DNA of 22,024 bases. Origin: a virus. Position numbers and translations under genes: made by a program. How positions within the stretch are numbered: the first letter of the stretch is position 1; each line of letters opens with the position of its first letter. Positions 1 through 7,668 of this stretch are shown in pieces. The notes under the pieces are model-generated. The model did no database searches. It saw only the letters and a list, made by a program, of their open reading frames with translations, and was not told the DNA's origin. Location: the IMG/VR virus record IMGVR_UViG_3300032242_001090, positions 1-22,024 of that record; one strand, written 5' to 3'.

Positions 1-88
1 CAGACGCACTACTTCTAAGCCTTAAAGACTTAGTAAGTGAGAAAGCACCTCCAGCAGAAGGTGCATTTGATTTTCTTGAACTAAACAT
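1..88 (-). CDS. Partial hypothetical protein, N-terminus only
   Basis: An open frame begins with an ATG that shares its A with the TAA stop of the fibre-like gene upstream (TAATG) and runs off the left edge of the window. The 29 visible codons read MFSSRKSNAPSAGG and continue, rich in Ser, Arg and Lys. I do not recognise it. The tight coupling supports a real gene; the short length limits confidence. Confidence 0.5.
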   Translation of the reverse strand, partial: MFSSRKSNAPSAGGAFSLTKSLRLRSSAS

Positions 89-876
89 TAGTAGTTCTGC
101 CCATAAATGCTACCGTAGGTATTTGTACCATCTTGGTAGAAGTTAAAGATGTCGTACTTGCCTGTTGCAGAAGTAGCCGTAGGTGTTGTACCACCCGCCC
201 ATTTTAATGTAGTGCCACCAGCCCAGGTGATTGCATCCGCAGCAGCGTAGTAAACAATAACCGTAAAACTCTTACCAGACACACTGGCTGGCAATGTAAT
301 CGTTGTAGAACCTGATGTTGTTACCTTTTGTACCGTACCATTGCTCAAGGAAAGAGATGAACTTCCTGTAACAGAATAAAGCGTCTCAACATAGTTGGTA
401 ATTGTTGGTAAATTTAATGTCAAATTTCCAACTGCAGTGGTTGTTCCACCAAGAGTAATTGTTGCATTACCTAAAGTAGCTGTACTATTAGATAAGTAAT
501 TATTAGGAAATGTACTCGCAAGACTGCTTATTGTTGCGTTTGTTAACGTCACATTTCCAAAAGAAGTGACTGTACTTCCAAGTGCTGCAGCTGTATTTCC
601 AATTGTGACCGAACTGTTAGATAGGTAATTATTGGGGAAGGTACTAGCAACCGAGGTAATGGTCACATTATTGAATGTGGAGTTGCCTTGAGTAATCCCG
701 TTTGTTGTACCAGAAGTAATGGTGACATTCGTTAAAGTAAGATTACCCACACTGGATACAGTATTGCCCAATTGAGCAGCCACGTTACCAATAGTAACAG
801 CCGTAGCAAAATTACTGTCTAATTGAGACAGTGGTATTGCACTTGTTGCACTTGCAAATGTATATGGAACTGCCAT
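88..876 (-). CDS. Repetitive tail-fibre-like structural protein
   Basis: This 262-residue protein is rich in Thr, Ser, Asn and Val and almost free of charged residues in its first two thirds. It contains about three imperfect repeats: residues about 26-60, 78-120 and 121-155. The last two begin with STFPNNYLSN and continue with a TIGN...LG...GN.TLTN pattern. Such beta-rich repeats are typical of fibre or spike shafts. The C-terminal part (about 165-262) looks like a separate beta domain. A GAGG ribosome binding site lies 7 nt before the ATG, and the gene follows the 746-residue tail protein after a 1-nt gap. The fibre role is inferred from composition and position. No receptor-binding or enzymatic motif is visible. 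Confidence 0.65.
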   Translation of the reverse strand: MAVPYTFASATSAIPLSQLDSNFATAVTIGNVAAQLGNTVSSVGNLTLTNVTITSGTTNGITQGNSTFNNVTITSVASTFPNNYLSNSSVTIGNTAAALGSTVTSFGNVTLTNATISSLASTFPNNYLSNSTATLGNATITLGGTTTAVGNLTLNLPTITNYVETLYSVTGSSSLSLSNGTVQKVTTSGSTTITLPASVSGKSFTVIVYYAAADAITWAGGTTLKWAGGTTPTATSATGKYDIFNFYQDGTNTYGSIYGQNY

Positions 877-877
877 T

Positions 878-3118
878 TTAGAACCTCACTCTTAATTCAT
901 GTTCAAACTCAAATGTATTAACAACAAAACCCGCAGAATTACTGGTTTGCGTTAACCCCAAGTATTTACCGTACTGCTCTGCGTCTGATTTGTACAAAAA
1001 ATAACCTGTATTAGATGTCCAAATTATCGTTGCAGAGCTATTATTTGTCCAACTTATATACGTTCCAGTATTATTTGTCCATTTTATTTCATTAGACAAT
1101 GTGTAAGATGGACTTGATCCACTTTCTGAATCTACGGTGACATTAAAAGTTCCACCCTGGGATAAAGTAGCCTCTACAGCAAACTTTAAAGCCTGTTTTG
1201 TTCTGATGGGGTCACCCATCTCATTGAGAGCGGTTTGTATATAACTGCTGATACTGCTTGTACTATCAGAATAAAGTAATTTTAATACATTGGTATCATT
1301 TGTTGCATACAAATTGACCGTTCCATTGTATGGAACTGAGGTCACATACTTGATGGTTCCTTGACTAGAGACATACCACTTCTTTTCAAAGAAAATACAT
1401 TGGATGTACCTCGAACCAGATGGTCCTAATGGGAAAGAACTGTTTACATAAAAGTTAAACACCGCACAGAGGATGTTGTTGATCAGCGCCTGACCACCAG
1501 AAACTGGTTTTGAGAAGTCAATATAGGGAAAAATACCGTCTAAAGGGTCAGAAATCTTGGTGGTGGTAGAACCAACCAAGGCATAAATGCCATAGTCGTT
1601 CATAAATAACACCGATCTGAAGTACGGGAAGATCGCGTAGATGCGTCTAGAACCTATTGAGGCAGATACGTTAGTGTTGGTGAAGACTGTTGCACCCGTA
1701 GAAGTGACCTGGAGGTCAGAAAATACGTTGATACTATCATCTCCAAACACATACAAAAAGTTATTGGCAGACAATAACGCCTGGATGTTGCCATGCAAGG
1801 TGGAATCTGTGATGTTGAAAGCCACCGCAGAGACGCTAGTAAAGTCTGTAGGGGAAGTCGAGGCAGAGCCGTAGACTGTACGCCCCGCAGCCAACCAAAC
1901 CCGTCCAGAAAAGGTTGCCATATCCACCACAGGGTTCAAATTGACCACCGCCACAGCTGTCGCGTTGGCTGTGACATTAGAACCGCCAGAGGCAATCTGA
2001 ACTGTAGGCGCAGAAGTGTATCCTGTGCCTGGATTGTTCATAATGATCTGTGAAACCACGTTCCCAGCAATGACCGCAGTTGCATTTGCATTTGTTCCAC
2101 CGCCACCAGAGATGGTGACTGCCAGGTTGCCATACTGACCATACCCTGATCCACCATTCGTGACCAGGATCGAGACTGTGCCTGTGGCAAAAGTGACAAG
2201 TTGGGCAATGGCTGCAGCGTTTGTTCCTCCACCGCCAGAAAAAGTGATGGTAGGTTGGGAGTTGTAACCAGAACCCGCGTTAGTAAGTGTGACGCTATTC
2301 ACAATTCCTGTGGTCAACGCAGCATTGGCGGTTGCGGAAGAACCTCCACCGCCAGTTATAGAGACGCTAGGAGCCGTTAAATAGCCTGATCCAGGGTTAG
2401 ACACTGTGATGGCAACAACATTGCCTCCTGAGATGGTTGCGGAGGCTGTAGCAGTAGCTCCACCCACAACATCTGGAGTGGTGATGGTGATTGTTGGCAC
2501 AGAAGTATAGCCAGAACCACCGTTGGTCACCTGGATAGATCTGACTCCTCCAGCTCCTGTTGTGATGGTAGCCACCGCGGTAGCCTGGACCCCGTTGGCA
2601 TTATTGGGGGCAGAGATTGTGACGTTAGGTGCAGATGCGTAGTTGATGCCAGGGTTTGTTATGGCAATTGCACCCACTGATCCCACAGGAATAAGGCTAA
2701 CCCCGTTCCAATCAAAAAGTCCCTTGTTTGGATCCCCAATAAAAAGATCAGTATTCTGATATTGAGCAGCAGAGACGTTAGCATTTGACAGAGTGCCTGT
2801 GCTTGCAATAGTGACAAAGTTATTTGATTGCAGATCAAACGCCTGTAAACGCCCATCATCTTGTGCAGCAACAATGTAATCATCATTGATATTGGAAGAG
2901 GTCAAATAGGTCACATTGGCAGTAAAGACAACCGCATTTGCACCATTTTTGACATTGGAAGAGGTGGGAATAATCCGCATATTGCCAGAACCCACAGGCA
3001 TGGCATTCTCTAACCAGGAGAATTCATCCTTGTCAATCGCGGTTCTGTTTGCCTTGGTGTTGAGACCCTTGAAAGCCTTGATAACCTGGTAGGACTTCTT
3101 CTGCTCTGCGGATGCCAT
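878..3118 (-). CDS. Tail hub / DNA-stabilisation-like protein with six glycine-rich repeats
   Basis: This 746-residue protein opens with the pattern FKGLNTKANRTAIDKDEFSWLENA and then PVGSGNMRIIP, seen in short-tailed phage proteins related to P22 gp10 or T7 gp12 (tail hub or packaged-DNA stabilisation). I place it there by resemblance. Residues about 150-395 carry six repeats of 41-45 residues, each marked by a [GP]G[ST]GY-type turn (around 157, 202, 243, 283, 324 and 365) and a following P.[VI].I strand. The first copy is degenerate (PGINY). The flanking sequence (FIGDPNKGLFDWNGV before, VDMATFSGRVWLAAG after) reads like one beta-propeller interrupted by the repeats. GGAGG lies 6 nt before the ATG and overlaps the stop region of the adaptor gene. 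Confidence 0.7.
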   Translation of the reverse strand: MASAEQKKSYQVIKAFKGLNTKANRTAIDKDEFSWLENAMPVGSGNMRIIPTSSNVKNGANAVVFTANVTYLTSSNINDDYIVAAQDDGRLQAFDLQSNNFVTIASTGTLSNANVSAAQYQNTDLFIGDPNKGLFDWNGVSLIPVGSVGAIAITNPGINYASAPNVTISAPNNANGVQATAVATITTGAGGVRSIQVTNGGSGYTSVPTITITTPDVVGGATATASATISGGNVVAITVSNPGSGYLTAPSVSITGGGGSSATANAALTTGIVNSVTLTNAGSGYNSQPTITFSGGGGTNAAAIAQLVTFATGTVSILVTNGGSGYGQYGNLAVTISGGGGTNANATAVIAGNVVSQIIMNNPGTGYTSAPTVQIASGGSNVTANATAVAVVNLNPVVDMATFSGRVWLAAGRTVYGSASTSPTDFTSVSAVAFNITDSTLHGNIQALLSANNFLYVFGDDSINVFSDLQVTSTGATVFTNTNVSASIGSRRIYAIFPYFRSVLFMNDYGIYALVGSTTTKISDPLDGIFPYIDFSKPVSGGQALINNILCAVFNFYVNSSFPLGPSGSRYIQCIFFEKKWYVSSQGTIKYVTSVPYNGTVNLYATNDTNVLKLLYSDSTSSISSYIQTALNEMGDPIRTKQALKFAVEATLSQGGTFNVTVDSESGSSPSYTLSNEIKWTNNTGTYISWTNNSSATIIWTSNTGYFLYKSDAEQYGKYLGLTQTSNSAGFVVNTFEFEHELRVRF
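1936..2671 (-). repeat. Six tandem GSGY-type protein repeats within the tail protein
   Basis: This coding repeat holds six units of about 123-135 nt, corresponding to residues 150-395 of the 746-residue protein. The units are clear at protein level (turn motif GGSGYTS, PGSGYLT, AGSGYNS, GGSGYGQ or PGTGYTS, followed by a beta strand and a G/A/T-rich linker) but strongly diverged at DNA level. That argues for old duplications maintained by selection. Confidence 0.8.
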
Positions 3119-3120
3119 CC

Positions 3121-3981
3121 TTAACCTCCATTAGAGTAGGGGTCAGGAATGCGTCTAGTAAACGTACTGTTGAGGACGTTCAATATGTGTTTGTTGTATT
3201 CTTGCTTGAAAATCTCAGCCTCACCATAAGACTGTTCATAGAACTTGGCTTTGTAGGCTGCATAGTATTGCACTGCCGTATTCCAGGGGTCAATGATGGA
3301 GTCTGTGACATTAGGAGAACTCAAAGACAATGCAGCGGGCAAAATGTTAGTGTCCACCTCAATGTAGTAAGACTGATCTGGGATGGGAGCAATGTAGATT
3401 GCTTGCTGACCGTACATAGAGAAACAAATGGGTCTACCCACATAGTTTTGCCAATAGCGCAGCTGGGCTGTGAAATTTGACCAGGGCAAATATCTGAGCG
3501 GTATGCGACTATTTCCCCAGTACAAGTTCACATTCACTACGTCATAGACATTGATACCCTGGGGGAGTGCGTTAAAAGGAATGATCTCACAATTGCTGAC
3601 ATACTGCAGCATTGCCGTCCCATCTGAGAAAGGTGTAGACGGGGGAAAAGGATTAGTCCCACTAGGATAGGCTGGTGCGGTGCTGCTAGAAGTACCGCTC
3701 TGGGTGTAGACGTAATTGAAAATGTTGGAGAAGACGTACTGACCAGCTGTGACCGCAGTGTTTCCCGCCCAGGCTGTGGGAGAGACTCCAGTTAATGTGC
3801 TTGAGTTGTAGGCGAGGGGGGCGGTTGTAGTCTGTAAGTTGCGTAGGCAGCCAGTGTCTCTTACAGTTCTCTCTCTTGCCTCATTGATGTAGTTCGTTAA
3901 CTGAGATTGTGTCCAGAAAACATTATTGACATCATGTAGCAAGTTTTCAACTTGTGATAAATAATCATTGAGCGTTGCCAT
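3121..3981 (-). CDS. Head-tail adaptor-like protein with an inserted beta module
   Basis: The N-terminal helices (DYLSQVENLLHD, then WTQSQLTNYINEARERTVRDTG, residues 6-44) match the usual opening of phage connector/adaptor proteins that bind beneath the portal (P22 gp4 or T7 gp11-like role). Residues about 68-128 form a separate Gly/Ser/Pro-rich module with a GQY...Y...GTSS...P...SDGT...Y pattern. The C-terminal helix (about 230-270, AVQYYAAYKAKFYEQSYGEAE) is typical of the same group. Its position between the capsid genes and the 746-residue tail protein fits. The ATG at 3981 lacks a strong ribosome binding site. Family assignment is by resemblance. Confidence 0.6.
   Translation of the reverse strand: MATLNDYLSQVENLLHDVNNVFWTQSQLTNYINEARERTVRDTGCLRNLQTTTAPLAYNSSTLTGVSPTAWAGNTAVTAGQYVFSNIFNYVYTQSGTSSSTAPAYPSGTNPFPPSTPFSDGTAMLQYVSNCEIIPFNALPQGINVYDVVNVNLYWGNSRIPLRYLPWSNFTAQLRYWQNYVGRPICFSMYGQQAIYIAPIPDQSYYIEVDTNILPAALSLSSPNVTDSIIDPWNTAVQYYAAYKAKFYEQSYGEAEIFKQEYNKHILNVLNSTFTRRIPDPYSNGG
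3598..3780 (-). other. Inserted GQY/GTS/SDGT module in the adaptor gene
   Basis: These codons cover residues about 68-128 of the adaptor. The segment is Ser/Thr/Gly/Pro-rich and low in charge, unlike the helical flanks. It resembles small beta modules found inserted in assorted phage virion proteins and is probably exposed on the particle. The domain boundaries are estimated by eye. Confidence 0.45.
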
Positions 3982-3994
3982 TGATGGTCCATAG

Positions 3995-4333
3995 TTATGC
4001 TACCCGTTTTACAGAGGGTTTTCCCCCCACGTTCTTCTCAGAACGCAAGGGTACTACGCCTACAGCCGAGGGTAACGAGCTGTTTGTTACTGGTTTTTCG
4101 TTTGTAATCACAAACTCATTTAACTTTTTTAATCCTTCTTCTAATTCGCTGTGAAGTTTAATCCACCCATGTCGAACCAGGATATGCTCTCGGTCATTTA
4201 AACCGAAACCAAACAACTGTCTAGCCCCAGACTCTGGCAGCTCTACAGGAATATTCTTTTTGAATTCGTAGAGAACCCCGTCATACCCAATGGTAAGAGG
4301 AGTATCTCCACGATTCGTTACAAATACAGTCAT
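3995..4333 (-). CDS. Hypothetical small head-region protein
   Basis: This 112-residue protein begins MTVFVTNRGDTPLTIGYDG. It has a beta-rich first half (residues 1-60, including VLYEFKKNIPVELPESGARQLFG) and a basic, flexible tail (VGGKPSVKRVA). The ATG overlaps the previous gene's stop as TAATG, so translation is coupled. Small beta proteins at this point in head operons are often decoration or head-completion proteins, but I recognise no specific family. Confidence 0.65.
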   Translation of the reverse strand: MTVFVTNRGDTPLTIGYDGVLYEFKKNIPVELPESGARQLFGFGLNDREHILVRHGWIKLHSELEEGLKKLNEFVITNEKPVTNSSLPSAVGVVPLRSEKNVGGKPSVKRVA

Positions 4334-4794
4334 TAGAATTGAACTACGTCACCGTAGACGCTAAAACTGACTGTGTTTGAATTTCCACTAACTGTAGTTA
4401 CATTCACATATAAGGCAGATGTTTTGCTGCCGTCTATGGTTGTAGTCGTTGAGTAAGGTGTTGCTACCGTTAAATCCTGGTATCTGCCTACAGCTGTAAG
4501 ATTAGCAAGGGCAACATTGGCAACCACCGCGTTAGAGGCGTTGCCGTCATTGCTTGTTGTAATCGTTACATAGGCAGAAGAAACAGACCCAGTTGGATTA
4601 TTCGCAGTAATTCTACGAATGATCACCGCACCAGATCCACTTACATTACCAGAATTTGTCAAACCGCCATTTACAAAAGGCATAGTGCCTACTGCATTGC
4701 CCAATGTTGCCATTGAGACAGAGACGGCTTGACCGATACGACCATTACCAAACGAATCTAAGTACAGTTGTGCTACTGCATCTGCGTTTGCCAT
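4333..4794 (-). CDS. Hypothetical Val/Thr/Asn-rich structural protein
   Basis: This 153-residue protein is dominated by Val, Thr, Ala, Asn and Gly, with regularly spaced beta-strand patterns (SSAYVTITTSNDGNASNAVV) and few charges. The ribosome binding site GGAG is 8 nt before the ATG. It sits just downstream of the capsid gene and a similar 114-residue protein. The composition fits a capsid decoration or surface protein, which is inference. I see no clear sequence family. Confidence 0.65.
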   Translation of the reverse strand: MANADAVAQLYLDSFGNGRIGQAVSVSMATLGNAVGTMPFVNGGLTNSGNVSGSGAVIIRRITANNPTGSVSSAYVTITTSNDGNASNAVVANVALANLTAVGRYQDLTVATPYSTTTTIDGSKTSALYVNVTTVSGNSNTVSFSVYGDVVQF

Positions 4795-4805
4795 GATCTT
4801 ACTCC

Positions 4806-5150
4806 TTATGATGCGTTGTATGTGCCAGAGACGTTCTGACCACCGTCAACGGTCAACAATGTGACTGTTGCATTAGTGACAGACGAATTAGCAAAGACGT
4901 TTACACCGTCAGAGAAAATCATACCACCAGTGTTGTTAGCCAAAACGATAGATGTTGCGGTGGCGTTACCAGCTGTGTTAACTGCTGATGTAGCCTGGAT
5001 GGTCACGTTAGCAGTAGGAAACACAATGTAAACACCAGCGGGAATCACGTTACCGACTGTTGTGGCGGGCGTAGTGGTAATCTGAAAATACGCGCCAGGC
5101 GTATTAGCGACTGCACTTGCAAGGATAATTTTATTAAGAGCTAATGCCAT
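4806..5150 (-). CDS. Hypothetical small beta-rich protein, possible capsid decoration
   Basis: This 114-residue protein is rich in Ala, Thr, Val and Asn and reads as a series of short beta strands (GVYIVFPTANVTIQAT, NATVTLLTVDGGQNVSG). AAGGAG lies 8 nt before the ATG. It is the first gene after the major capsid protein, the usual place for a decoration or head-fibre protein. The biased composition could also reflect duplication from the neighbouring 153-residue gene, but I see no convincing alignment. Confidence 0.65.
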   Translation of the reverse strand: MALALNKIILASAVANTPGAYFQITTTPATTVGNVIPAGVYIVFPTANVTIQATSAVNTAGNATATSIVLANNTGGMIFSDGVNVFANSSVTNATVTLLTVDGGQNVSGTYNAS

Positions 5151-5162
5151 TTTAAATTCTCC

Positions 5163-6185
5163 TTATAGTGACAAGTAGTTGTAATTGGTGATCTTAGACA
5201 TTGATTTGGGCTTCACAGACACCAACTCAGCAATCATAAGAACAGCACCTACATAACCGATTTGCCAATTTGGTAAGGTGGACTCAAAACCTGTGAACAC
5301 AAATGAACCTTGCTCATGGATATAGAGCGACAAGTAGTTTGTGTTGAGGAAGTACACTGTACCTTCTGGGCAATAGGGGTCTGGATAAATTGGAACACCA
5401 GCAACCATCAAGGCGCGGAAAGCAGCTTGAGGACCGTTGTTGTCACCATCAAAACCAGAGCCTGGGGTAATAACATATTGCTCTTGACCAACAAAGTCTT
5501 GAGCCAACAATGTCCAAGTACCAAATCCGCAAACACCAAATGAAGGCATTTCTGCGCCTTTTTTCACTGTTCCAGAGATGTATTGGAGAATGTTTTGTCT
5601 TGTGGGGTTTACATTACCAGCGTTGTAAACCTTGGACTGCCACCAGGTGTAAGTAGAGCGGTTGATGTTACCGTATGTTGTTTGGTAAGTTGCTCCACCT
5701 GTACCATCATCCACAGCAGCGGGCAAACCGATAAACTGTTGATTGTTGGTGGTGTTGTTGTAAAGAGCCGTTGCCATTGCATCCATCATCACGTTGGTGG
5801 CATCGTTCATACGAGCCTCGATCAGAGGAATAATAGCAGCGTCTTGTTGAGCCACACCTTCCATACCGAGGAACGGTACGGGAGAGATCATCAACTTGAG
5901 ATCAAATTCAGCGTTATAAGCACCTTGTTGAACTGAAGGCTGGGCAAAAGAGCCAGAGTAATCAGACCACTGTGCGTTAACGAACTGAGCGCCCTGGACG
6001 GGGACAGTTACAGAAGAAACACCTCCAGATGCTTGCTGACTGTTAGCAATCAGAGCAGCCATGAGGGGCGTAGAGTTGTACAGTTGTACAACGAGTTTTG
6101 GAATAAAGGCTCTGCGGGTAACGTAGGTTAATTCAGTAAACTGACTTGACCCCGTTGCTGGCAGAATACCACCACCTATAGCCAT
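5163..6185 (-). CDS. Major capsid protein
   Basis: This 340-residue protein lies directly after a scaffold-like gene and before small surface proteins, the expected capsid position. The early segment FTELTYVTRRAFIPKLVVQLYNSTPLMAAL, the strand pair SSVTVPVQGAQFVNAQW, the central helix IIPLIEARMNDATNVMMDAMATALYN (residues about 120-145) and the C-terminal ending FESTLPNWQIGYVGAVLMIAELVSVKPKSM are laid out like an HK97-fold capsid protein: N-arm, P domain spine helix and A domain. No protease gene is seen, so maturation is probably scaffold-based. The ribosome binding site AAGGAG precedes ATG 6185. The assignment to HK97 fold is by architecture. Confidence 0.85.
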   Translation of the reverse strand: MAIGGGILPATGSSQFTELTYVTRRAFIPKLVVQLYNSTPLMAALIANSQQASGGVSSVTVPVQGAQFVNAQWSDYSGSFAQPSVQQGAYNAEFDLKLMISPVPFLGMEGVAQQDAAIIPLIEARMNDATNVMMDAMATALYNNTTNNQQFIGLPAAVDDGTGGATYQTTYGNINRSTYTWWQSKVYNAGNVNPTRQNILQYISGTVKKGAEMPSFGVCGFGTWTLLAQDFVGQEQYVITPGSGFDGDNNGPQAAFRALMVAGVPIYPDPYCPEGTVYFLNTNYLSLYIHEQGSFVFTGFESTLPNWQIGYVGAVLMIAELVSVKPKSMSKITNYNYLSL

Positions 6186-6202
6186 AATGACTCCTTAAAG
6201 AT

Positions 6203-6216
6203 GGGCATTTCTGCCC
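6203..6216 (-). promoter_or_regulatory. Hairpin with GAAA tetraloop in the capsid leader
   Basis: On the transcribed strand GGGCA-GAAA-TGCCC forms a perfect 5-bp stem closed by a GNRA-type tetraloop, ending 17 nt before the capsid ATG. It lies in the 49-nt gap between the scaffold stop and the capsid start. It has no T-run, so it is unlikely to terminate transcription. It may stabilise or mark the 5' end of a processed capsid mRNA. Confidence 0.4.
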
Positions 6217-6234
6217 CGACAATTACCTACCCTC

Positions 6235-6765
6235 TTACAAACCGATAGGGCGTGTAGGCTTACGCAAGTCTGCGAATGCTCTAACCGCCTCTTGCTGTGC
6301 AGCACCTCTAGGGTCTTTCCAATATTTGCCAAGATCAAACTGGCGAATAGCGGAAGGATTGTATCCTGTAGGTGTTGGCACAGCTGCCTGTTTCATCCAG
6401 TTGTGATACTCGGCTGCAGTCTCATGGTCTGCAATCTTTTTCTCCAACATCAACTTTTCTACCTGTGGTAACTCATCTTCAGAGACCAGACCTTTCTTCA
6501 CAACATTGCGTCTGACACTCTCCAAGTTTTCTACCGCTTCTTTTTGCGCGAGTCTGGCTTTGATTGCTTCGTTCTCTGCTCTCATTTGTGCGAGTGCGGA
6601 GTTGGTGTTTTCTTCAATTTCCAATTCTGGAACATTAAGACCAGGACGAATTTTCTTAGTCAAACGCAAAATGTCTTTGCGAGTTTCTGGAGTGTCCGCA
6701 AGTTGCTGCATGAGTCCCGCGAGTTCATCGCGTTGCTCAAAGGACATATTTTCTAATGAAGACAT
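6235..6765 (-). CDS. Scaffold-like protein
   Basis: This 176-residue, highly charged, predicted all-helical protein lies immediately upstream of the capsid gene. Residues about 50-85 (EENTNSALAQMRAENEAIKARLAQKEAVENLESVRR) read as a coiled coil, followed by an acidic/basic helical segment and a short C-terminal segment with the aromatic pattern FDLGKYWKDPRGAA. Length, composition and position match phage scaffolding proteins. The ribosome binding site GAGGG precedes the ATG. The scaffold role is inferred from context and helix content. Confidence 0.7.
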   Translation of the reverse strand: MSSLENMSFEQRDELAGLMQQLADTPETRKDILRLTKKIRPGLNVPELEIEENTNSALAQMRAENEAIKARLAQKEAVENLESVRRNVVKKGLVSEDELPQVEKLMLEKKIADHETAAEYHNWMKQAAVPTPTGYNPSAIRQFDLGKYWKDPRGAAQQEAVRAFADLRKPTRPIGL

Positions 6766-6785
6766 AGTTTTACCCTCTTACCGTT

Positions 6786-6968
6786 TTAAATTACTTTTTT
6801 ACCGTCAGCTGGTTTCTCAACCTTCATGCCTTGCATGGCTGCTTTATTAGGAGCAGACAAGCCACCGAGCTGAGAAAATCTGGGGGTGTTGACTACAACA
6901 CCATTTTTCTGGTTGTTGTCTGTTGGTCTACGGGGTGTTGCTGAACCTCTAGGTTTGAATAAATCCAT
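6786..6968 (-). CDS. Hypothetical small basic protein in the head operon
   Basis: This 60-residue protein is low in complexity and disordered-looking (PRGSATPRRPTDNNQKNG), with a net positive charge and no hydrophobic core. AAGGAG lies before ATG 6968. It lies between the Pro-rich protein and the scaffold. It may be a DNA-contacting or capsid-internal peptide, but nothing in the sequence shows this. Confidence 0.6.
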   Translation of the reverse strand: MDLFKPRGSATPRRPTDNNQKNGVVVNTPRFSQLGGLSAPNKAAMQGMKVEKPADGKKVI

Positions 6969-6977
6969 GATAACTCC

Positions 6978-7463
6978 TTACATTGGGGGTGGTGTCATTC
7001 CACCAGGAGGTGGAGGGGGGGGAGGTAATCCACCACCAGGTGGTGTCATACCAGGGGGAGGTGCTGCAGCAATTGACTTGCTCTCAGGTGTTGCACCACC
7101 CGCCTGGGGCAATGATTGCAACATCTGGATAATCTCAGATTGCTGTAATTCGTTGGTCTTGTTTTTACGGGGTCCAAGCACTCTATTGAGTGTGGAGATG
7201 GCAGACAGAACGGCTTTGCCTTCTTCTGTATTGCTGCCAATGTTTGCCAGGGCTTGCTCAAGTAAATCTTGAGCCATACCCAAATTGATCATGGATGCTT
7301 CTTTAGAACCCATCTTAGGTTCTGGCGTAGACATGGGCGCACCCATAGGTGGCGTTTCTGCATCAGGCGCACCGCCTGGTGGCATTGGAGGAACAGGGAC
7401 GGGAGCGCCAGCAGACCTTGGTCCACCCATCAACTCCATCAATTTGTCTTGAGGTACGCTCAT
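6978..7463 (-). CDS. Proline-rich head-operon protein
   Basis: This 161-residue protein has a Pro/Gly/Met-rich N-terminus (residues 15-50), a central helical domain about 55-110 (ASMINLGMAQDLLEQALANI, then EGKAVLSAISTLNRVLGP) and a C-terminal tail of glycine and long proline runs (about 130-161). The helical core flanked by disordered Pro arms is common in proteins encoded between portal and capsid genes. I cannot name the function. AAGGAG lies 7 nt before the ATG. It is the first gene after the candidate promoter at 7484-7512. Confidence 0.7.
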   Translation of the reverse strand: MSVPQDKLMELMGGPRSAGAPVPVPPMPPGGAPDAETPPMGAPMSTPEPKMGSKEASMINLGMAQDLLEQALANIGSNTEEGKAVLSAISTLNRVLGPRKNKTNELQQSEIIQMLQSLPQAGGATPESKSIAAAPPPGMTPPGGGLPPPPPPPGGMTPPPM

Positions 7464-7483
7464 TACTTTTCTCCTTGCCCTAG

Positions 7484-7512
7484 TTTGTAACCACTTACTA
7501 ACTTTTTGTCAA
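7484..7512 (-). promoter_or_regulatory. Sigma70-like promoter for the capsid gene group
   Basis: On the minus strand a perfect -35 TTGACA (7512-7507) is followed, after exactly 17 nt, by TACAAA (7489-7484), a 4/6 match to the -10 consensus. The first gene downstream starts at 7463. It lies just after a strong hairpin (7519-7544), so it could restart transcription for the scaffold and capsid genes independently of the upstream late transcript. Confidence 0.55.
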
Positions 7513-7518
7513 GTGGGT

Positions 7519-7544
7519 GGAGGGTATTTAACGACATACCCTCC
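7519..7544 (-). terminator. Nine-base-pair hairpin, possible terminator or processing site
   Basis: GGAGGGTAT and ATACCCTCC form a perfect 9-bp stem with an 8-nt loop in the gap between the tiny basic ORFs and the Pro-rich gene. On the minus strand it is followed by CACCCACTTGAC rather than a T-run, so it is not a classical Rho-independent terminator. It might attenuate, be an RNase processing site, or protect a 3' end. Confidence 0.4.
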
Positions 7545-7566
7545 AATGTCGGTTCATCCTTGCGGA

Positions 7567-7599
7567 TTACTTACGCTTATGTTTACGAGCTTTACGCAT
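7567..7599 (-). CDS. Tiny basic ORF, 10 residues
   Basis: ATG followed by nine codons encodes MRKARKHKRK, with eight of ten residues basic. An exact AGGAG lies at 7610-7606 with an ideal 6-nt spacer, and overlaps the TAG of the reading segment upstream. It is in the same frame as the 13-residue ORF at 7669-7710. Expression is likely from the ribosome binding site alone; whether the peptide is stable or functional is unknown. Confidence 0.4.
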   Translation of the reverse strand: MRKARKHKRK

Positions 7600-7608
7600 G
7601 GCAATCTC

Positions 7609-7644
7609 CTAGACAAGCGGTTTCTCATCAAGGGGAGAAACCAT
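7609..7644 (-). CDS. Possible 11-residue ORF between the two basic mini-ORFs
   Basis: ATG at 7644 opens MVSPLDEKPLV then TAG. The upstream AAGAAGAAGGG could act as a poor ribosome binding site. It is in frame with both neighbouring mini-ORFs, and the preceding codons after the TAA at 7669 read VFLAKKKG. It may be the middle of a once-continuous small gene broken by two stops, or simply spacer. Weak on its own. Confidence 0.2.
   Translation of the reverse strand: MVSPLDEKPLV
7619..7642 (-). other. Eight-base-pair inverted repeat between mini-ORFs
   Basis: GGTTTCTC and GAGAAACC pair perfectly around an 8-nt loop, between the 13-residue and 10-residue ORFs. The stem falls just upstream of the AGGAG of the 10-residue ORF and could influence its translation. 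No T-run follows, so a terminator is unlikely. Confidence 0.4.
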
Positions 7645-7668
7645 ACCCTTCTTCTTTGCAAGGAAGAC

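Noticed and set aside
45-64. GCACCT/AGGTGC hairpin as a terminator after the fibre-like gene
   Set aside because: It lies inside the continuing coupled reading frame, with only TTTC following, so it is probably just coding sequence.
1936-2671. CRISPR-like or DNA-level tandem repeat
   Set aside because: Repeats are of 123-135 nt and diverged in DNA; they are protein repeats within a coding frame.
6506-7490. Several plus-strand ORFs opposite scaffold and Pro-rich genes
   Set aside because: They mirror codon bias of the real minus-strand genes (Gly/Pro runs, Ser/Cys-rich reverse frames) and lack start signals.
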